From Pseudomonas sp. FP2335 (lineage in GTDB: Bacteria; Pseudomonadota; Gammaproteobacteria; Pseudomonadales; Pseudomonadaceae), in the NCBI RefSeq assembly GCF_030687535.1, contig NZ_CP117437.1, forward strand, positions 1,757,501 to 1,821,500: DNA of 64,000 nucleotides, given 5' to 3'. Below, piece after piece: positions 17,967 through 26,560 of the stretch. Below the pieces are notes generated by a model, which had not been told where the DNA came from, did no database searches, and saw only the letters and a program-made list of their open reading frames with translations. Both the position numbers and the translations under genes were made by a program. Each line of letters opens with the position of its first letter. Position 1 is the first letter of the stretch.

Positions 17967-18854
17967 ATGTGGCGTGAAATTGCCCCCGACCAGCAATACA
18001 ACGTGAGAGTCGACGGCCACAACCTCGTGGTCTACAGCTTCGGCGACGGCGATGAGGTGCTCTTGTGTCTCAACGGTGGCCCGGGCCTGCCGTGTGACTA
18101 TTTGCGCGACGCCCATGGCTGGCTCAAGGAGCATAACCTGCGAGTGGTTGCATTCGACCAGCTTGGCACGGGCGCATCAGCCAGACCCACCGATGTTTCC
18201 CTGTGGGAAATCGGCCGTTATGTCGAAGAAGTCGAAACCGTCCGCCAAACCCTGAACCTGGGGCGTGTGCATTTGCTCGGGCACTCCTGGGGCGGTTGGC
18301 TCGGCATCGAATACGCCATTCATTACCCCGATGCGCTGAAAAGCCTTATCCTCGAAAATACCGTCGGCGACATTCCGCACTTGTCCCAGGAACTTGAACG
18401 CCTGCGCGGTGCCCTTGGCAGCGAAACCGTGGCAATGATGCAGCGCCATGAAGCCATGGGCACCCTCGATCATCCGCAATATCAGGCCGCAATCACCCTG
18501 CTCAACTACCGTCACGTGTGCCGCTTGGACGAGTGGCCGGAGCCGGTCAAGCGCTCCCTCGGCGACTGGAACATGGGCCCGTACGAAACCATGCAAGGCC
18601 CCAACGAATTCCTCTACGTCGGCAACCTCAAGGACTGGAACCGCATCGCCGAAATGGCCGAGTTCAAGATGCCGACACTGATCACCACCGGCCAACACGA
18701 CGAACTCACCCCGGCCTGCGCCATGCGCATGAAGATGGCGGTCAAGCACGCTGAACTGCACGTATTCCCCAACAGCAGCCATATGCCGTTTTACGAAGAG
18801 CCCCAGGCGTACTTCCCGGTGCTACTCGACTTCCTCGCGCGTCACCGAGGCTGA
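17967..18854 (+). CDS. pip: proline iminopeptidase-family alpha/beta hydrolase (copy 2)
   Basis: S33-family hydrolase of 295 residues, a diverged paralogue of the copy at 15992. NGGPG oxyanion segment at 36-40 (Asn in place of His), nucleophile S107 in GHSWGG, Asp in TTGQHDELTP, His in SSHMPFYEE. Cytosolic. Start ATG 17967 with AAGGA upstream (another ATG four bases earlier is out of frame). First gene of a probable six-gene operon with the ABC importer (permease starts 3 bases after the stop). Having a hydrolase next to a peptide/amide importer suggests uptake followed by intracellular cleavage of the signal or of peptides. Confidence 0.87.
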   Translation: MWREIAPDQQYNVRVDGHNLVVYSFGDGDEVLLCLNGGPGLPCDYLRDAHGWLKEHNLRVVAFDQLGTGASARPTDVSLWEIGRYVEEVETVRQTLNLGRVHLLGHSWGGWLGIEYAIHYPDALKSLILENTVGDIPHLSQELERLRGALGSETVAMMQRHEAMGTLDHPQYQAAITLLNYRHVCRLDEWPEPVKRSLGDWNMGPYETMQGPNEFLYVGNLKDWNRIAEMAEFKMPTLITTGQHDELTPACAMRMKMAVKHAELHVFPNSSHMPFYEEPQAYFPVLLDFLARHRG

Positions 18855-18857
18855 CGG

Positions 18858-19805
18858 ATGAACCTGGCGCGCTACCGTTTTGTGCTGTCCCGGCCACTGC
18901 AATTGCTGCCGGTGCTGTTTGGCATCAGCCTGATCACCTTCATCCTGGTGCGCTCGATCCCCGGCGACCCGGCGCGCGCCTTGCTCGGCTCGCGCAGCAC
19001 GCCGGATGCGTTGCTGAAGATCCGCGCCCAGTACGGCCTCGACCAGCCGCTGTGGCTGCAATATTTCTACTTCCTGAAGAACCTGCTCAAGGGCGATCTC
19101 GGCCAGTCGCTGTTGTACAAGGTTGACGCCTTGAAACTGATCGTCACCCGCATCGAGCCGACCCTGGTGCTGGTGCTCGGCAGCGTACTGCTGGCGTTGC
19201 TGATCGCGGTGCCGCTGGCCACCCTGGCGGCGCGCAATAAAGGCGGTTGGGTGGACAACCTGATCCGGGTGTTCACCACGGTCGGCCTGGGCATGCCGGC
19301 ATTCTGGCTGGGCTTGATGCTGATTCTGTTGTTGAGCGTGCAGTGGGGCTTGTTCCCGGTATCCGGCTACGGCCGCACCTTTCTCGACAAGGCGCACCAT
19401 ATGGTCTTGCCGTGTCTGACCATTGCCCTGGCGCTGTCGGCGGTGCTGGTGCGCAACCTGCGTGCGAGCATGCTGATGGAGTTGCAGGCCGATCACGTCA
19501 CCGCCGCTCGGGCACGGGGTCTGTCAGAAGCCGCGGTATTTCGCCGGCATGTACTGCCCAATTCCCTGGTGCCGGCGGTCAACCTGCTGGCGGTGAATAT
19601 CGGCTGGCTGATCAGCGGCACGGTGGTGATCGAAAGCCTGTTCGCCATCCCCGGTATCGGCCAATTGCTGGTGCGCGGCATTTTCACCCGTGACTACATG
19701 GTGGTGCAGGGCGTGGCCATGGTGCTGGCGTGTGCGACGGTGCTGGTCAACTTTGTCGCCGACGTGGTGACGGTGGCCCTCGACCCACGGGTGAAGATGC
19801 AATGA
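18858..19805 (+). CDS. ABC transporter permease, DppB/OppB type
   Basis: Inner-membrane permease of 315 residues, six predicted helices. N-terminal RFVLSRPLQLLPVLFGISLITFILVR-type helix (broken here by position), GDPAR loop, and the EAA-type motif ARARGLSEAAVFRRHVLPN for contact with the ATPases; typical DppB. Part of the importer operon and overlaps the next gene by four bases (ATGA). Probably imports a short peptide or the plant signal sensed by PipR. Confidence 0.9.
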   Translation: MNLARYRFVLSRPLQLLPVLFGISLITFILVRSIPGDPARALLGSRSTPDALLKIRAQYGLDQPLWLQYFYFLKNLLKGDLGQSLLYKVDALKLIVTRIEPTLVLVLGSVLLALLIAVPLATLAARNKGGWVDNLIRVFTTVGLGMPAFWLGLMLILLLSVQWGLFPVSGYGRTFLDKAHHMVLPCLTIALALSAVLVRNLRASMLMELQADHVTAARARGLSEAAVFRRHVLPNSLVPAVNLLAVNIGWLISGTVVIESLFAIPGIGQLLVRGIFTRDYMVVQGVAMVLACATVLVNFVADVVTVALDPRVKMQ

Positions 19806-20659
19806 GCAGCCGCCCGTTGATTGCACCCTGGCGCTTGCGCCTGCGCTTGGGTTTTCGCAATGGTCGGCTGACCGCTGCGTGGGGGTTGTTGATCCTGCTG
19901 TTGTGGTTTGTCCTGGCGTTGCTTGCGCCATGGATCGCGCCCTATGACCCGATTGCGCAGAACACCGATTTCAGCCTGTTGGGCCCCAGCTGGGCGCATC
20001 CTTTCGGCACCGATAACTACGGCCGCGACATTCTCTCCAGGGTGATCTGGGGCGCACGCATCGATCTGCAACTGGCGATTGTCGGGGTGATCTTCCCGTT
20101 CATGATCGGCACCTTTGTCGGCGCGGTGTCGGGCTATATCGGCGGGCGCTTCGACAGCTTCTGCATGCGCGTGATCGACGTGATCCTGGCGTTTCCGTTC
20201 CTGGTGCTGATGCTGGCGATCATGGCCATCCTCGGGCCGGGCCTGAAGAGTTTCTACATCGCCATGGCGCTTGTGGGCTGGGTGTCGTATGCGCGCCTGA
20301 TCCGCTCGCAGATCCTGGTGCTCAAGGAAAGCGATTTTGCCCTGGCCGCCAAGAGCCTGGGCTTTGGTCATGGGCGCATTCTGTTCCGGCATCTGCTGCC
20401 GAATGCGATGTTTGGCTCGATTGTGTTTTCCATGTCGGACGCGGTACTGGTGCTGCTCAACGGTGCGGCCGTGAGCTACCTGGGGCTGGGTGTGCAACCG
20501 CCCACTGCCGAGTGGGGGACGATGGTCGCCGAAGGGCAGGCGTTCATCACCACCGCCTGGTGGATCTGTACGTTCCCCGGCCTGGCCATCGTCACCTTGG
20601 CCATGGGTTTCAGCCTGCTGGCCGATGGTGTCGCGCAAGTGTTGGGGGATCGTTCATGA
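19802..20659 (+). CDS. ABC transporter permease, DppC/OppC type
   Basis: Second permease, 285 residues. Conserved N-terminal helix followed by the DPIAQN-(x)-HPFGTDNYGRDILSR signature of DppC/OppC, and the EAA loop KSLGFGHGRILFRHLLPN. Pairs with the DppB-type protein to form the channel. ATG at 19802 overlaps the previous stop; its own stop overlaps the next ATG by four bases. Confidence 0.9.
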   Translation: MSSRPLIAPWRLRLRLGFRNGRLTAAWGLLILLLWFVLALLAPWIAPYDPIAQNTDFSLLGPSWAHPFGTDNYGRDILSRVIWGARIDLQLAIVGVIFPFMIGTFVGAVSGYIGGRFDSFCMRVIDVILAFPFLVLMLAIMAILGPGLKSFYIAMALVGWVSYARLIRSQILVLKESDFALAAKSLGFGHGRILFRHLLPNAMFGSIVFSMSDAVLVLLNGAAVSYLGLGVQPPTAEWGTMVAEGQAFITTAWWICTFPGLAIVTLAMGFSLLADGVAQVLGDRS

Positions 20660-21612
20660 GCCTGTTGCAGGTGCAGGACCTGAGTGTGATTGCCAACAAT
20701 GCCGGGCGCGATGTGACCCTGGTGGATCGCGTGTCGTTTGCGCTGGCCGAAGGCGAAATCCTCGGCCTGGTGGGCGAGAGCGGTTCGGGCAAGACCATGG
20801 CCTGTCGCGGCCTGATGCGCCTGTTGCCGTCGCCGAACCTGCGCGTGCAGGGCGGCGCCGTCCGGCTTGCCGGACAGGACTTGTTGCAGTTGGACGATGC
20901 CGGCATGCGGGCTGTGCGCGGTGGGCAACTGGGCATGATCTTCCAGAACCCGAGCAGCCACCTCGACCCGCTGATGCGCATCGGCGAACAGATCGCCGAG
21001 GGCATTCGCCTGCATCAGGGCGCCTCGAAAAAAGACGCACGCCTGCAAGCCATCGAGGTGCTGCGCCAAGTCGGCATTCCCGATCCCCAGGCGCGGGTCG
21101 ACAACTACCCCCACGAGTTTTCCGGTGGCATGCGCCAACGTGCGATGATCGCCGTGGCCCTGGGCTGCAACCCGAAAGTGCTGATCGCCGACGAGCCGAC
21201 CACTGCGCTCGATGTGACCGTGCAGGCGCAGATCCTGCGGCTACTGCTGGACCTGCGCGACCGTCGCGGCCTGTCGCTCATCATGATCACCCACGACCTC
21301 GGCGTGGTGGCGCAGACCTGCGATTCCATCGCGGTGATGTACGCCGGGCGCCTGTGTGAACACGGCAGCAAGTACGAACTGCTGGCCCATCCGCAACACC
21401 CGTACACGGCGGGCCTGATTGATTGCCAACCGGCCCATAGCAGCGGTCACGCCTTGTTGCGCACCATCGCCGGGCAACCGCCGCTGCTCGATGCATTGCC
21501 CGCCGGCTGCCGCTTCAGCCCGCGCTGCCCGCAGGTCGGCGCCTTGTGCACACAAGTGCTGCCGGAAGGTGCGCGAGTCGCCTGTCATTACCCACTGGGG
21601 GTGTCGGCATGA
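20656..21612 (+). CDS. ABC transporter ATPase, DppD/OppD type
   Basis: ATPase of 318 residues: Walker A GESGSGKT at 40-47, Q-loop [10 protein letters not shown], signature FSGGMRQR from 155, Walker [14 protein letters not shown]-loop MITHDLGVV, and the oligopeptide-transporter C-terminal region with the Cys motif [10 protein letters not shown], which in OppD-like subunits can hold an iron-sulfur cluster. ATG 20656, overlapping both neighbours by four bases, so translation of the operon is coupled. Confidence 0.9.
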   Translation: MSLLQVQDLSVIANNAGRDVTLVDRVSFALAEGEILGLVGESGSGKTMACRGLMRLLPSPNLRVQGGAVRLAGQDLLQLDDAGMRAVRGGQLGMIFQNPSSHLDPLMRIGEQIAEGIRLHQGASKKDARLQAIEVLRQVGIPDPQARVDNYPHEFSGGMRQRAMIAVALGCNPKVLIADEPTTALDVTVQAQILRLLLDLRDRRGLSLIMITHDLGVVAQTCDSIAVMYAGRLCEHGSKYELLAHPQHPYTAGLIDCQPAHSSGHALLRTIAGQPPLLDALPAGCRFSPRCPQVGALCTQVLPEGARVACHYPLGVSA

Positions 21613-22580
21613 GCCTGTTGCAGATCAAGGACCTGGAAGTGAAATTCGCCGCGTCCGGCACCGGCTTGTTCGGCTTGAATAAGCAGTGGGTGAGGGCGGT
21701 GAACGGGGTTTCGCTGAACCTGGCGGCGGGGCAAACCCTGGGCTTGGTCGGCGAGTCCGGCAGCGGCAAGAGCACCTTGGGCCGGGCGATCTTGCACCTC
21801 AATCCGATCAGCGCCGGGCAGGTGCTGTTCGATGGCGTCGACATGGCCCATGGCAGCCCCATCGACATCGCACGCCTGCGCCATGAAACCGCGATGATTT
21901 TCCAGGACCCCTACGCCGCGCTGAATCCGCGCCACACCGTCGGTGAAACCATCGCCGAAGTGCTGCGGGTGCAGCGCAAGGTCGCGCCAGGGCAGATCCC
22001 GGCCCGGGTCGATGAACTGCTCGAACTGGTGGGCCTGCGCCCCGAACTGGCCAGCCGCAAGCCCGGCACCCTCAGCGGCGGCCAGTGCCAGCGCGTCGGC
22101 ATCGCTCGGGCGCTGGCGGTGGAGCCGCGCTTGATCATTGCCGATGAGTGTGTGGCGGCGCTGGATGTGTCGATCCAGGGCCAGATCATCAACCTGTTGC
22201 TGGAACTGCAACAGCGCATGAACCTGGCGATCCTGTTTATCGCCCATGACCTGGCCATCGTGCGCCGCCTGTGCGACCGGGTGGCGGTGATGTACCTGGG
22301 CAAGATCGTCGAGGAAGGGCCGGTGGAAGCGGTCTTCACCACGCCGCGCCATCCGTACACGGCTGCGCTGATCCAGGCGATTCCCGAGATCGATCCGCAC
22401 AAACCTTTGCCTACTGAACCCTTGCCTGGTGAGCCACCGAGCCCACTGAATCTGCCTACTGGTTGCGCCTTTCACCCGCGTTGCCGGCATGCGCAAACGA
22501 TGTGTGCCGCGGTGTTGCCGCCCACCCATTTCCTGCACGAGCATCGATACAGTTGCGTGCTTGAAGAACCCTTGCTTTAA
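21609..22580 (+). CDS. ABC transporter ATPase, DppF/OppF type
   Basis: Second ATPase, 323 residues, starting at ATG 21609. Walker A GESGSGKST at 48-56, Q99, signature LSGGQ at 155-159, Walker B LIIADE with E180, H-loop IAHDLAIV, C-terminal oligopeptide domain with TGCAFHPRC. Two positions are unusual: C160 replaces the common Arg after LSGGQ, and C181 replaces the nearly invariant Pro of the DEP motif. The catalytic residues themselves are intact, so it is probably active. Confidence 0.9.
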   Translation: MSLLQIKDLEVKFAASGTGLFGLNKQWVRAVNGVSLNLAAGQTLGLVGESGSGKSTLGRAILHLNPISAGQVLFDGVDMAHGSPIDIARLRHETAMIFQDPYAALNPRHTVGETIAEVLRVQRKVAPGQIPARVDELLELVGLRPELASRKPGTLSGGQCQRVGIARALAVEPRLIIADECVAALDVSIQGQIINLLLELQQRMNLAILFIAHDLAIVRRLCDRVAVMYLGKIVEEGPVEAVFTTPRHPYTAALIQAIPEIDPHKPLPTEPLPGEPPSPLNLPTGCAFHPRCRHAQTMCAAVLPPTHFLHEHRYSCVLEEPLL

Positions 22581-22612
22581 CCCTCTGCCATTCATTAACA
22601 AGGAGTTGTGAT

Positions 22613-24127
22613 ATGCAATCGCGCCACTTGAAGTCTCTCGCCGCCGCTACATTGACCCTATGGTCCCTGACTACCGGGTTGGCGCAAGCCGCTGGGGTAC
22701 TGACCATCGGCTGTCGTGAAGACAGCACCACGTTCGACCCGATCAAAAGCGCGCAAAACCGCGATACCTGGGTGTTCGCCAACGTTTACGACACCCTGGT
22801 GCGCGTGGATAACCTGGGCACCAAGATGGAGCCGGGGCTGGCAGAAAGTTGGGATATTTCCAAGGACGGCCTGACCTACACCTTCAAGCTGCGGGATGCG
22901 AAGTTCTCCGACGGTTCGCCGATCACCGCCGAGGATGCGGCGTTCAGCCTGTTGCGCATCCGCGACAACAAAGCTTCGCTGTGGGCTGACCCGTTCAACC
23001 TGATCAACACGGCCAAGGCGACGGATCCGAAAACCCTGGTGGTCACCCTCAAGACTCCGGCCGTAGCCTTCCTCTCGCAATTGGCGTCGCCGACGGTATC
23101 GATCCTGTCGGAAAAAGCCATGACCAAGATGGGCGAAGACGCCTACTCGGAAAACCCGGTGACCTCCGGCGCGTTCACCGTAGACGAGTGGCGCAAGGGC
23201 GATCGTGTGATCCTGAAGAAGAACCCGAACTTCTGGCAGGCCAAGAACGTGAGCCTGGATGGCGTGGAGTGGGTCTCGGTGACCGACGACAACACGCGCA
23301 TGCGCATGGTGCAGAACAACGAGCTGGATACGGCGATCTTCGTGCCGTTCTCGCGGGTTGAAGAACTGAAGAAAGACAAGAACGTGGTGATCCACGCCGA
23401 CCCGTCGACCCGTGAAGATCATCTGTTGATCAACCACGAGCACGGCCTGCTGGCCAAGCCCGAAGTGCGTCAGGCACTGGACCTGGCCATCGACAAACAA
23501 TCGCTGGTGAAGACCGCCACCTACGGTCAGGGCACTGTGGCGTATTCCTATATCCCCAAGGGCTCGCTGTACCACTACGCCAACAACCTGCAACGCCCGT
23601 ACGACCCGGCCGAAGCCAAGAAACTGCTGGCGGCTGCCGGTGCCAAGGACTTGAAGCTCAACTATGTGGTCAACGCCGGCAACGAAGCCGACGAGCAGAT
23701 CGCGGTGATCATCAAGGACCAACTGGCCAAGGTCGGCGTGACCGCCAACCTGCAAAAGGTCGACCCGACCCAGAGCTGGCAGATGCTGGTGGACGGTGAG
23801 TACGATATTTCGGTGATGTACTGGACCAACGACATCCTCGACCCGGACCAGAAGACCACCTTCGTGCTGGGCCACGACACCAACCAGAACTACATGACTC
23901 GCTACAAGAACGACAAGGTCAAGGACCTGGTGGCAGCCGCGCGGATCGAAGCGGACCCGGCCAAGCGTGAGCAGATGTATGTGCAATTGCAGAAGTTGGC
24001 GAAGCAGGATGTGAACTGGATCGACTTGTACTACAGCCCGTATATCAATATCTCGCGCAGCAATATCAGTAACTTCCTGCAGAACCCGTTGGGCCGCTTC
24101 ACCCTTGAAGAAGTGGTGAAAAACTAG
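22613..24127 (+). CDS. ABC transporter substrate-binding protein, family 5
   Basis: Periplasmic solute-binding protein of 504 residues, SBP_bac_5 (DppA/OppA) family. Sec signal peptide with hydrophobic core and AQA cleavage site near residue 25. Family features: TFDPIKS, then SWDISKDGLTYTFKLRDAKFSDGSPITAEDAAFS-type segment from about residue 80, and the usual C-terminal lobe. AAGGAG ribosome site, ATG 22613. Last gene of the pip-ABC operon; in the PipR system of other strains a peptide-type binding protein is required to sense the plant signal. Confidence 0.9.
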   Translation: MQSRHLKSLAAATLTLWSLTTGLAQAAGVLTIGCREDSTTFDPIKSAQNRDTWVFANVYDTLVRVDNLGTKMEPGLAESWDISKDGLTYTFKLRDAKFSDGSPITAEDAAFSLLRIRDNKASLWADPFNLINTAKATDPKTLVVTLKTPAVAFLSQLASPTVSILSEKAMTKMGEDAYSENPVTSGAFTVDEWRKGDRVILKKNPNFWQAKNVSLDGVEWVSVTDDNTRMRMVQNNELDTAIFVPFSRVEELKKDKNVVIHADPSTREDHLLINHEHGLLAKPEVRQALDLAIDKQSLVKTATYGQGTVAYSYIPKGSLYHYANNLQRPYDPAEAKKLLAAAGAKDLKLNYVVNAGNEADEQIAVIIKDQLAKVGVTANLQKVDPTQSWQMLVDGEYDISVMYWTNDILDPDQKTTFVLGHDTNQNYMTRYKNDKVKDLVAAARIEADPAKREQMYVQLQKLAKQDVNWIDLYYSPYINISRSNISNFLQNPLGRFTLEEVVKN

Positions 24128-24145
24128 CTAACACCGCAATAAAAA

Positions 24146-24267
24146 ATGTGGGAGCGGGCTTGTGTGGGAGCGGGCTTGCTCGCGAAAGCGGTGTATCAGG
24201 ACCAGACTTGCTGGCTGACACTCCGCTTTCGCGAGCAAGCCCGCTCCCACACAGACCCCTCCCACAT
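24146..24267. repeat. REPIN with duplicated outer end
   Basis: Inverted REP pair (24162-24192 with 24223-24253). On the left the first 17-18 bases of the REP (ATGTGGGAGCGGGCTTG) are repeated in tandem, and on the right a CCCCTCCCACAT stub mirrors that extension, suggesting one REPIN nested in or added to another. Lies between convergent genes and may end both transcripts. Confidence 0.85.
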
Positions 24268-24290
24268 TTAGTTTTATGGTGTGTCAGTTG

Positions 24291-25031
24291 TTACTGCGCG
24301 TCGAACGCCTGGCCGTTGATGCCAGCGCTGTCCGGCCCCATCAAGTACAGGTACACCGGCATGATCTCTTCTGGCGCAGGTCGTTCCATCGGATTTTCCC
24401 CTGGATAGGCCTGGGCGCGCATGCTGGTGCGTGTGCCACCTGGGTTGATGCTGTTAGAGCGTACCGCTGCCACATCCTCAAGCTCGTCCGCCAGGGTCTG
24501 CATCAAGCCCTCAGTGGCAAATTTCGACACACCATAAGCCCCCCAGTACGCCCGACCCTTACGCCCGACGCTGCTGGAGGTGAACACCACCGACGCATCC
24601 TGGGACAGCTTGAGCAGCGGCAGCAGGGTGCTGGTGAGCATGAACATCGCGTTGACGTTCACGTGCATCACGCGCATGAAATTCTCGCCGGACAACTGTT
24701 CGATCGGCGTACGTGGGCCGATGATCGAGGCGTTGTGCAGCAGGCCGTCGAGGTGACCGAATTCCTTTTCGATCATCGCAGCCAGCTCATCGTATTGATG
24801 GGGCAGGGCGGTCTCCAGGTTTAACGGGATCACCACCGGCTGGGGGTGGCCGGCCGCTTCGATTTCGTCATACACCTGGGCCAGGTTGGCTTCGGTCTTA
24901 CCCAGCAACAGCACGGTGGCGCCATGGGCGGCGTAGGTTTTCGCCGCCGCCGCGCCAATCCCGCGACCGGCGCCGGTCACCAGGATCACCCGGCCTTTGA
25001 GCAGTTCTGGACGCGCAGAGTAATCAAACAT
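24291..25031 (-). CDS. yciK: SDR oxidoreductase, YciK type
   Basis: Short-chain dehydrogenase of 246 residues: NADP-binding VTGAGRGIGAAAA near residue 18, NAS motif in LLHNASIIG, catalytic Ser in TSSSVGRKG and Tyr-x3-Lys in YGVSK. Matches YciK, an SDR of unclear substrate conserved beside mupP and ubiG in Pseudomonas (PA3173 in P. aeruginosa). Start at ATG 25031 has GAGG six bases upstream; the frame extends to 25046 without better evidence. Confidence 0.88.
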   Translation of the reverse strand: MFDYSARPELLKGRVILVTGAGRGIGAAAAKTYAAHGATVLLLGKTEANLAQVYDEIEAAGHPQPVVIPLNLETALPHQYDELAAMIEKEFGHLDGLLHNASIIGPRTPIEQLSGENFMRVMHVNVNAMFMLTSTLLPLLKLSQDASVVFTSSSVGRKGRAYWGAYGVSKFATEGLMQTLADELEDVAAVRSNSINPGGTRTSMRAQAYPGENPMERPAPEEIMPVYLYLMGPDSAGINGQAFDAQ

Positions 25032-25073
25032 AAATAGCCTCGACAAAATTCACAGTGATACAGCGCTCAATGT

Positions 25074-25091
25074 GCAAGCCAGCTCCCACAT
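25074..25091. repeat. solitary REP half-site
   Basis: GCAAGCCAGCTCCCACAT matches one arm of the REP family seen elsewhere in the window but has no partner arm. Probably a decayed element between yciK and mupP. Confidence 0.55.
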
Positions 25092-25121
25092 GGAATCGGT
25101 GTTTTTGAGATTCTTGAGCAA

Positions 25122-25793
25122 TCAGCAACTGCACAGCGCGCTATCGAGCACTTTGCGCAATTCCAGCGGGTGATCCACCACGACATCGGCGCCCCAGTTA
25201 CGCGGGTTGTCGTCCGGATGGATATAACCGAATGTGACCGCCGCCGTACGGGTGCCGGCGTCGCGACCGGACTCGATGTCGCGCAGGTCATCGCCGACGA
25301 ACAGCACGCTGGCTGGGTCCAGGTCGAGCATTTTGCACGCCAGGATCAGGGGCTCAGGGTCGGGCTTGCTGTTCTTCACGTGGTCCGGGCAGATCAACAG
25401 CGCCGAGCGCTCGGCCAGGCCCAACTGCTGCATGATCGGTTCGGCAAAGCGCAGCGGCTTGTTGGTGACCACGCCCCAGACCAGCTTGGACTTTTCGATG
25501 TCTGCCAGCAGTTCGTCCATGCCGTCGAACAGTTTGCTGTGGATCGCACAGCCCTTGAGGTAACGCTCCAGGAATTCCAGGCGCAACTCTTCAAAACCTG
25601 GGGATTCGGGGTCCATCGAGAAGGTCACGGCCACCATCGCCCGCGCACCGCCGGAGATTTCATCGCGGATGTGCTGGTCGTTGATCGGCGCCAGCCCGCG
25701 GTCGGCGCGCATCGCCTGGCAGATGGCGATAAAGTCCGGCGCGGTGTCCAGCAGTGTACCGTCCATGTCGAAGAGAACTGCTCGCAACTTCAC
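25122..25793 (-). CDS. mupP: N-acetylmuramic acid 6-phosphate phosphatase MupP
   Basis: HAD-superfamily phosphatase of 223 residues. Motif [13 protein letters not shown], motif II VTNKP, motif [12 protein letters not shown], motif [13 protein letters not shown]. In P. putida and P. aeruginosa the orthologue, next to ubiG, dephosphorylates MurNAc-6-phosphate in the MurU-dependent cell-wall recycling route that bypasses de novo UDP-MurNAc synthesis and gives intrinsic fosfomycin tolerance. The start is GTG 25793, four bases after the ubiG stop, with GAGGA inside the end of ubiG. Older annotations call this gene gph. Confidence 0.9.
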   Translation of the reverse strand: MKLRAVLFDMDGTLLDTAPDFIAICQAMRADRGLAPINDQHIRDEISGGARAMVAVTFSMDPESPGFEELRLEFLERYLKGCAIHSKLFDGMDELLADIEKSKLVWGVVTNKPLRFAEPIMQQLGLAERSALLICPDHVKNSKPDPEPLILACKMLDLDPASVLFVGDDLRDIESGRDAGTRTAAVTFGYIHPDDNPRNWGADVVVDHPLELRKVLDSALCSC

Positions 25794-25797
25794 AGGC

Positions 25798-26496
25798 TTA
25801 TTCCTCGCGCAGGGTCTGGATCATGTAGTTGACGTCAACGTCGCTGGCCAGCTTGTAGTGCTTGGTCAGCGGGTTGTAGGTCAGGCCGATGATGTCCTTG
25901 ACGGTCAGCCCGGCCTGACGGCTCCACGCGCCCAGCTCGGACGGGCGGATGAATTTCTTGAAGTCATGGGTGCCGCGCGGCAGCAGCTTCATGATGTATT
26001 CGGCGCCGATGATCGCGAACAGGTAGGCCTTGGGGTTGCGGTTGATGGTGGAGAAGAACACCTGGCCGCCAGGCTTGACCATGCGGAAGCAGGCGCGGAT
26101 CACCGAGGACGGGTCAGGCACGTGTTCGAGCATCTCAAGGCACGTGACCACATCGAACTGCTCGGGCATTTGCTCGGCGAGATCTTCGGCGGTGATCTGG
26201 CGGTATTCGACGTTCACGCCGGATTCCAGCTGGTGCAACTGAGCCACGGCCAGAGGCGCTTCGCCCATGTCGATGCCCATCACCGTGGCGCCGCGCTGGG
26301 CCATGGCTTCGCTGAGGATGCCACCGCCGCAACCAACGTCCAGCACCTTCTTGCCGGCCAGGTTGACACGTTCGTCAATCCAGTTGACCCGCAGCGGGTT
26401 GATGTCGTGCAGGGGTTTGAACTCGCTTTCGCGGTCCCACCAGCGGTGGGCCAGGGCTTCAAACTTGGCGATTTCGGCGTGGTCGACGTTGCTCAT
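25798..26496 (-). CDS. ubiG: 3-demethylubiquinone/polyprenyl-dihydroxybenzoate O-methyltransferase UbiG
   Basis: SAM-dependent methyltransferase of 232 residues, carrying out both O-methylations of ubiquinone biosynthesis at the inner membrane face. Motif [17 protein letters not shown], motif [18 protein letters not shown], and the UbiG N-terminus [21 protein letters not shown] 26496 with GAGGAT upstream. Second-last gene of the mtaD-ubiG-mupP set; spacing to mupP is four bases. Confidence 0.95.
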   Translation of the reverse strand: MSNVDHAEIAKFEALAHRWWDRESEFKPLHDINPLRVNWIDERVNLAGKKVLDVGCGGGILSEAMAQRGATVMGIDMGEAPLAVAQLHQLESGVNVEYRQITAEDLAEQMPEQFDVVTCLEMLEHVPDPSSVIRACFRMVKPGGQVFFSTINRNPKAYLFAIIGAEYIMKLLPRGTHDFKKFIRPSELGAWSRQAGLTVKDIIGLTYNPLTKHYKLASDVDVNYMIQTLREE

Positions 26497-26560
26497 GGTG
26501 CATCCTCTAAATCTGATAAATCGGTTTGTCGGTCTTGAACGTACCGCTTCAAGGCCGGCG

